Shown in pieces: positions 60,017 to 64,000 of a DNA stretch of 64,000 nucleotides. Numbering within the stretch: position 1 is the first letter of the stretch; each line of letters begins with the position of its first letter. The translations under genes and the position numbers were made by a program. Source of the DNA: Actinobacteria bacterium UBA6100 (GTDB lineage: Bacteria; Actinomycetota; Coriobacteriia; Anaerosomatales; Anaerosomataceae); contig DIWS01000009.1 of NCBI GenBank assembly GCA_002423585.1, forward strand, positions 478 through 64,477. The letters are read 5' to 3'. The notes below the pieces were generated by a model. It had not been told where the DNA came from. It worked only from the letters and a program-made list of their open reading frames with translations, and did no database searches.

Positions 60017-61027
60017 TCAGACTGCTCCAGCTCCTGACGCGCGTGCCAGACGCCTGAGTGCGACGCCTAGAGCGGCACACAGCGTCGCAACAGCCAGGAG
60101 AAGTGCACCGTCTGAACCCGTTGCCGGCAACTCACCCCCCGAGGCGGTGGTCGTACCCGATGCGGCGGCCACGACAAATGGGCCGACGTGCGCGGTTGAA
60201 GTCCAGTTGCCGGCAACGTCGACGGTGCGTAAGTTCAGGTACCATCTGCCTGATGCGAGCGCGGGACTGGCCACCTCGCTGACGCCATTGGCGAGATCGA
60301 CGGTGTCGTCGGGCAACGCGGTCGTATCCTGGGACCAGGACACGGAGTAGCCACGCACGCCCGATAGAGAATCAGACGCACCGGATAGGCCCACCACGAC
60401 AACGGGATCGGTCGAGCTGACCCCGACTCGATGCGACAGAGGGCTGAGGTCGGGATCTCGAGGAGGCGTTCGATCGATGCGGATCTCGGCGGTCTGGGTC
60501 GCTTCGGTGACGCCGTAGATCGCCGAGTAGAAGTCGAGCATGGTCACGCCGTCCTCGGAGATGGTGAACGGCTCTGTGTATGCCTGTAACGAGCCTCTTC
60601 CAAGGGAGTAGAACGTAGAGATCGCGGTGGAATCCAGAGGCGGGGCAGTAGCGCTCAGCGAGACGAGAACGGCGGCATTCTGCCATCCCTGCGGGAGATC
60701 ACCGATAGTGATGGGCGGGTCGATAAGGACCAGAAGATGAATCGTCGACTCCTTCTGGATGTCGTAGTCAGCCAACGTGCGATTGTCCTCCAACTCCTTG
60801 CCTGCGAAGATGAGCCGCTGCAACTCGGGCGGGATGCCTTCCTTGTCTTGGATCTTCTGCTTCACGTACTCGATGGTGTCGATCGGCTCGACTTCGAGAG
60901 TGACGTTCTTGCCGTCAAGCGTCCTGACGAAGATCTGCATCGCGAACGCCGACCCGACTCCCAGCGCCCATATCAACAAGGCCATCAACAGCACTGAGCA
61001 GAGCTTGCGTATGGCTCTTGAAAACAC
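60017..61027 (-). CDS. Secreted, LPxTG-anchored ubiquitin-domain protein
   Basis: 336 aa from GTG with GAGGAGG 5 bases upstream. Signal peptide (about 1-29, cut after SAFA) leads straight into a ubiquitin domain (about 30-101): MQIFVRTLDGKNVTLEVEP..., IQDKEGIPPELQRLIFAGK, IQKESTIHL. I count 55 of 69 positions identical to human ubiquitin 1-69. K11, K27, K29, K33, K48 and K63 are kept, K6 is R, and the RLRGG tail is replaced by LIDPP, so it cannot be conjugated. Two Ig/OmpL47-like beta domains (about 105-290) follow, then LPATG, a membrane helix and Arg-rich end: sortase anchoring. Displays a ubiquitin-like domain on the cell surface; purpose unknown. Confidence 0.93.
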   Translation of the reverse strand: MFSRAIRKLCSVLLMALLIWALGVGSAFAMQIFVRTLDGKNVTLEVEPIDTIEYVKQKIQDKEGIPPELQRLIFAGKELEDNRTLADYDIQKESTIHLLVLIDPPITIGDLPQGWQNAAVLVSLSATAPPLDSTAISTFYSLGRGSLQAYTEPFTISEDGVTMLDFYSAIYGVTEATQTAEIRIDRTPPRDPDLSPLSHRVGVSSTDPVVVVGLSGASDSLSGVRGYSVSWSQDTTALPDDTVDLANGVSEVASPALASGRWYLNLRTVDVAGNWTSTAHVGPFVVAAASGTTTASGGELPATGSDGALLLAVATLCAALGVALRRLARASGAGAV

Positions 61028-61079
61028 CGTCGCCTCCTCATTTCGCCCCACCGAACGACCCCCCGGCAGACACCGTACT

Positions 61080-61170
61080 GCCTAACATCTCAGCACTTCG
61101 CCAGCGGCGTGCCGAAGCGCCTAGATTCAGCCTACGACTCTTGCGCGTCAGCTGGAAGCGCTTGTTCGAT
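61080..61170 (+). other. attC-like imperfect palindrome 1
   Basis: GCCTAAC (61080, fits RYYYAAC) and GTTCGAT (61164, near GTTRRRY) bracket an inner pair AGCACTTCGCCAGC (61092) / GCTGGAAGCGCT (61151) with extrahelical bases, the R''-L''...L'-R' layout of integron attC sites. 91 bp long. The IS30 relic starts 5 bp after it. Confidence 0.45.
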
Positions 61171-61175
61171 GTCGC

Positions 61176-61308
61176 GCATTCAGACACTGAGCGCAACACC
61201 CCGGTCGTTCGAGCGTGGGGCGACCTGGGGTACGACCGGTGTGGCCGCGAAGCGCAACTCACGACCGCGCAGGAGGCTCGTCTGCAAGACCCCGGAGGAG
61301 TGGCTACA
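61176..61308 (+). mobile_element. IS30-family relic with large internal deletion
   Basis: The left end (GCATTCAGACACTGAGCGCAAC) matches that of the intact element at 62276, then about 40 bp of related sequence, then the last codons of the transposase (AACTCACGACCGCGCAGG; reads NSRPRRRL-KTPEEW instead of NSRPRRRLGYKTPEEC). Almost all of the transposase gene and the right end are gone. Confidence 0.75.
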
Positions 61309-61663
61309 GGTCTGTGTCAGCGGTGACGGCACGTTTGCCGGCGACGACTGCACCGGTGCGCTGCGTGGGAACGCCGATCTCCTTAGCGAGACGGTACTGG
61401 GAGATGCCCATGGGCTTGAGAGACTCCTCCAAGAGGAGCTCGCCGGGACTGACTGGCTTGAGCTTGGTCATCGCCATCACGTCCCAGTGGTAGTCCACGA
61501 TCTCAACGTCTTCCGGACCCGCTTGCGTCCAACGGAAGCAGATGCGGAACTGGTCGTGAGATGCACGGCTCCGAGCGCGTGTTTGCTGATCGAGGCACGC
61601 GGGCAGGAGCCATACAGCACGGGAAGGCGACCAGGGTCCTTGCAGTAGCTGGAATTGCGGCCG
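61304..61663 (-). pseudogene. Remnant of a higBA toxin-antitoxin module
   Basis: One frame reads DQFRICFRWTQAGPEDVEIVDYH, the end of HigB toxins, then directly (no stop) MTKLKPVSPGELLLEESLKPMGISQYRLAKEIGVP..., the HTH start of HigA. The antitoxin stops at AVTADTDL where the IS30 relic begins. In intact modules HigB ends at YH-stop; here the TGA has become TGG. No start codon for the toxin part remains. GTG at 61498 could start a truncated HigA. Confidence 0.6.
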
Positions 61664-61692
61664 TCAAGGGCACGATACGGATGGGAGTCCGA

Positions 61693-62130
<438 letters not shown>

Positions 62131-62186
62131 GTCGCCGCATACAGCGAACGCCGCGAGAGGCGGGCTCCGCAGCGTATCCTGGGTCC

Positions 62187-62270
62187 CTCCAACGCACTGT
62201 GCTTCAGCCGCGAACGAGCGACTTCGATAGCCGAGCGCTCGGCCGTGTCGGGTGGAAGCGCTGGTTAGGT
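62187..62270 (+). other. attC-like imperfect palindrome 2
   Basis: CTCCAAC (62187, near RYYYAAC) and GTTAGGT (62264, perfect GTTRRRY) bracket CTGTGCTTCAGCC (62197) / GGTGGAAGCGCTG (62251). 84 bp, same layout as copy 1 and sharing GTGGAAGCGCTGGTT with its AGCTGGAAGCGCTTGTT. The intact IS30 begins 5 bp downstream. Confidence 0.45.
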
Positions 62271-62275
62271 GCCGC

Positions 62276-63372
62276 GAATTCAGATACTAAGTGCAACGCC
62301 CCCCGGGCACGAGGGTGAGGCAATCTGGGACACTTCTGGTTCCTCGACTCCGCCAAGAACAGGGGAACCACACATGAAGTATCGCCAGATCACCTCAGGA
62401 GGAAGATACGCCATATCCGCGCTGCGGAAGCGCGGACTCTCGATGCGGCAGATCGCTGCCGAGCTTGGACGTGCGCACACGACGATATCGAGGGAGATAC
62501 GCCGCAACAGCTGCAACGACGGGTGGTACCGGCCCTTCAAAGCATCGCATCGCACCAGGGGCAGACGCTCCAGGTCGAGACGCAACGCGCTGATCACGCC
62601 CGAGCAATGGGCCGTGGTCGACCGGTATCTGTGCATGGATTGGAGCCCTGAGCAGGTATCGGGCTTCTTGCGGGTCGAGGGCATCATGCAAATCAGCCAC
62701 GAAGCGATCTACCTTCATGTGTGGGCGGATAGGCGCACCGGGGGCGACCTGTGGCGTCATCTGCGCCACGCGAACAAGCGATGCCGCAAGCGCTACGGAG
62801 GTCGCGACTGGCGAGGCAGACTCGCAGGTAAACGCCACATCTCCGAGCGACCGCCCGAGATCGAGAGCCGCGAGGAGACGGGCCACTGGGAGATCGACAC
62901 GGTGATGGGCGACGACCAGGCGAGACACAGCGCGGTGACCGTCGTGGAGCGCGCGACCGGCTTCTTGCAGATGGGCAAGCTCCAACGGCATCGCGCCGCC
63001 GACACCGCGGAGTGCTGCATCGAGCTCATCAGGAGGAGGCCAGACGCGTTCGTGACGATCACCTCCGACAACGGCACGGAGTTCCACAACTACCGCGACG
63101 TGGAGGCGGCCACCGGGGTCGAGTTCTACTTCGCCACCCCGCACCACTCCTGGGAGCGCGGTACCAACGAGAACACGAACGGACTGATCCGCCAGTACCT
63201 GCCCAAGCGCACGAGCTTCGCGCACGTGACCCAGGCCGACCTCGACGCGATCGCGGCGAAGCTCAACTCACGGCCGCGCAGGAGGCTCGGCTACAAGACG
63301 CCGGAGGAATGCTATGCACAATCATAGGAGGGCGCTCAGGAAGGCCGTGTGTTGCACTTCAAACTTGAACTC
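62276..63372 (+). mobile_element. IS30-family insertion sequence, complete
   Basis: About 1.1 kb with imperfect terminal inverted repeats GAATTCAGATACTAAGTGCAAC (62276-62297) and, at the right end, GTTGCACTTCAAACTTGAACTC (63351-63372), 15 of 22 positions matching. It holds one transposase gene. Its right end forms the stop codon of the neighbouring minus-strand gene, showing that it inserted into or next to that gene. Confidence 0.85.
62374..63327 (+). CDS. IS30-family transposase
   Basis: 317 aa from MKYRQITSGGRYAISALRKRG (the frame opens further upstream). N-terminal HTH (GLSMRQIAAELGRAHTTISREIRRN), a second HTH region (WSPEQVSGFLRVEG), and DDE catalytic domain: WEIDTVMGDD (D), ITSDNGTEFHN (D) and RGTNENTNGLIRQYLPK (E), the IS30 pattern. 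Appears intact. Confidence 0.95.
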   Translation: MKYRQITSGGRYAISALRKRGLSMRQIAAELGRAHTTISREIRRNSCNDGWYRPFKASHRTRGRRSRSRRNALITPEQWAVVDRYLCMDWSPEQVSGFLRVEGIMQISHEAIYLHVWADRRTGGDLWRHLRHANKRCRKRYGGRDWRGRLAGKRHISERPPEIESREETGHWEIDTVMGDDQARHSAVTVVERATGFLQMGKLQRHRAADTAECCIELIRRRPDAFVTITSDNGTEFHNYRDVEAATGVEFYFATPHHSWERGTNENTNGLIRQYLPKRTSFAHVTQADLDAIAAKLNSRPRRRLGYKTPEECYAQS

Positions 63373-64000
63373 AGGCAGTGTCAACTTCCGCATGAGGCGC
63401 CGTCGGAGGCTCGGCCGTTGTTGCGAGGCTAATGCACTTCTCCGAACTGCTCCTCAGGCTCGTGTAGCACCAGGCGAGTTGTGATGTGAGGGCCATGAAG
63501 AACGCGGCCAAGAAGACGCCCACGACGTAGCCGTCGACCCACAGGCCGACCAGCAGACCAAGTAGCGTGGAGGTGACCAGCACCGGCGCCAGCAGTGAGT
63601 GAATGAACGTCCCCTTGAGAAATGCGCGAGGGGTTTGAATATGCGTCGGGTGCGGATACGAGGCACCGGGATACGGTGCGCCCCGTCCACGATCCAGGAA
63701 CCACACCGTGATTGCATGGTTGAGCGCGCGAAAGTGTTCGTAGCTCCCCTTTTGGCCAACCGTGAAGCCGACGATTGCCAAGCCGTACACGCTGAGAAAC
63801 GCGAAGACAAGGCTAGTGGCCTCCCTGGCTGCCAGGAGCGACAACCACACCGACTCGAATGTGCTCGACTGCTGATCTCTGATCGCGACAAGCCCCAAGA
63901 CGCCGGCGACCAGCAAGAAGTACATGTTGAGCTGCTTCACCCGCATCTCTTCGATGTGGCGCATGTAGGCCCAATGCTCCTTGAACTGTTCAGCGAAAAA
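63371..64000 (-). CDS. Membrane protein, partial at both ends
   Basis: The frame is open to the window edge (FFAEQFKEHWAYMRHIEEMRVKQLNMYF), so the true start may lie outside; an ATG at 63964 is possible. Four membrane helices (about residues 14-28, 48-65, 115-140, 145-165 counted from that ATG). The stop codon TGA lies inside the IS30 right repeat, so the C-terminus was probably replaced by the insertion. Function unknown. Confidence 0.7.
   Translation of the reverse strand, partial: FFAEQFKEHWAYMRHIEEMRVKQLNMYFLLVAGVLGLVAIRDQQSSTFESVWLSLLAAREATSLVFAFLSVYGLAIVGFTVGQKGSYEHFRALNHAITVWFLDRGRGAPYPGASYPHPTHIQTPRAFLKGTFIHSLLAPVLVTSTLLGLLVGLWVDGYVVGVFLAAFFMALTSQLAWCYTSLRSSSEKCISLATTAEPPTAPHAEVDTA

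Overview
The window is high-GC, densely packed chromosome. It looks like an anaerobic actinobacterium of the Coriobacteriia type (OPB41/Anaerosomatales-like). This lineage call is inferred from the Rex/GreA/TatA/PilT/CheC-CheD gene set, abundant GTG starts with strong Shine-Dalgarno sites, a 24-motif multiheme cytochrome, tungstate/molybdenum-cofactor genes, a predicted selenoprotein and an LPxTG surface protein; no rRNA is present to confirm it.

Layout. 0-7.8 kb (mostly minus): housekeeping genes (clpC start, lysS, greA, tatA, rex, MTA phosphorylase, a YhaM-like nuclease, an S-adenosylmethionine hydrolase, a lipoprotein, a DUF2085 membrane protein). 7.8-10.2 kb: tRNA-Pro(CGG) and a very large membrane-anchored multiheme cytochrome c built from six-heme modules. 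10.4-13.5 kb: RidA protein, a chemoreceptor, then a small plus-strand operon with a CsoR/CstR-type operator, a ferredoxin and a predicted selenoprotein read through UGA. 13.5-19.7 kb: transporters, VanZ-like protein, PilT ATPase, cell-wall hydrolase and peptidoglycan-binding protein. 19.8-28.6 kb: a diguanylate cyclase and a complete chemotaxis cluster (cheD, cheC, cheA, cheB, cheY, cheW, mcp, cheR). 28.7-29.7 kb: L,D-transpeptidase.

29.7-39.9 kb is a roughly 10-kb minus-strand run devoted to Mo/W: a Moco-type riboswitch, tungstate ABC transporter (tupABC), a mobA-fdhD fusion, moeA, a small conserved protein, mobB, moaA, moaC, a MOSC protein, mogA, and at its end a cysteine-desulfurase-like protein with a DUF3343 protein, a pair associated with selenium/Mo-hydroxylase metabolism. 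Together with the selenoprotein this suggests selenium-, Mo- or W-dependent oxidoreductases (for example formate dehydrogenase) elsewhere in the genome. 40-44 kb: a LysR regulator and a Fur-controlled cbiM-cbiQ-cbiO metal uptake operon. 44-53 kb: assorted single genes. 53.3-56.8 kb: a four-gene signalling operon (histidine kinase, response regulator-GGDEF, helical protein, B12-binding protein with the CarH-type photoreceptor signature). 57.4-59.8 kb: a Tat-exported nitroreductase-like protein and its TetR regulator, whose two promoters share the same operator.

60-64 kb is an accessory island. It carries a secreted, LPxTG-anchored protein whose N-terminal domain is about 80% identical to eukaryotic ubiquitin but lacks the Gly-Gly tail; next to it are two attC-like imperfect palindromes, each followed 5 bp later by an IS30-family end (one relic, one intact element), a broken higBA toxin-antitoxin module, a DUF1801 gene and a membrane gene cut by the IS and the window edge. 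The strongest candidates for new biology are the surface ubiquitin, the ferredoxin-selenoprotein operon and the B12 photosensor operon.
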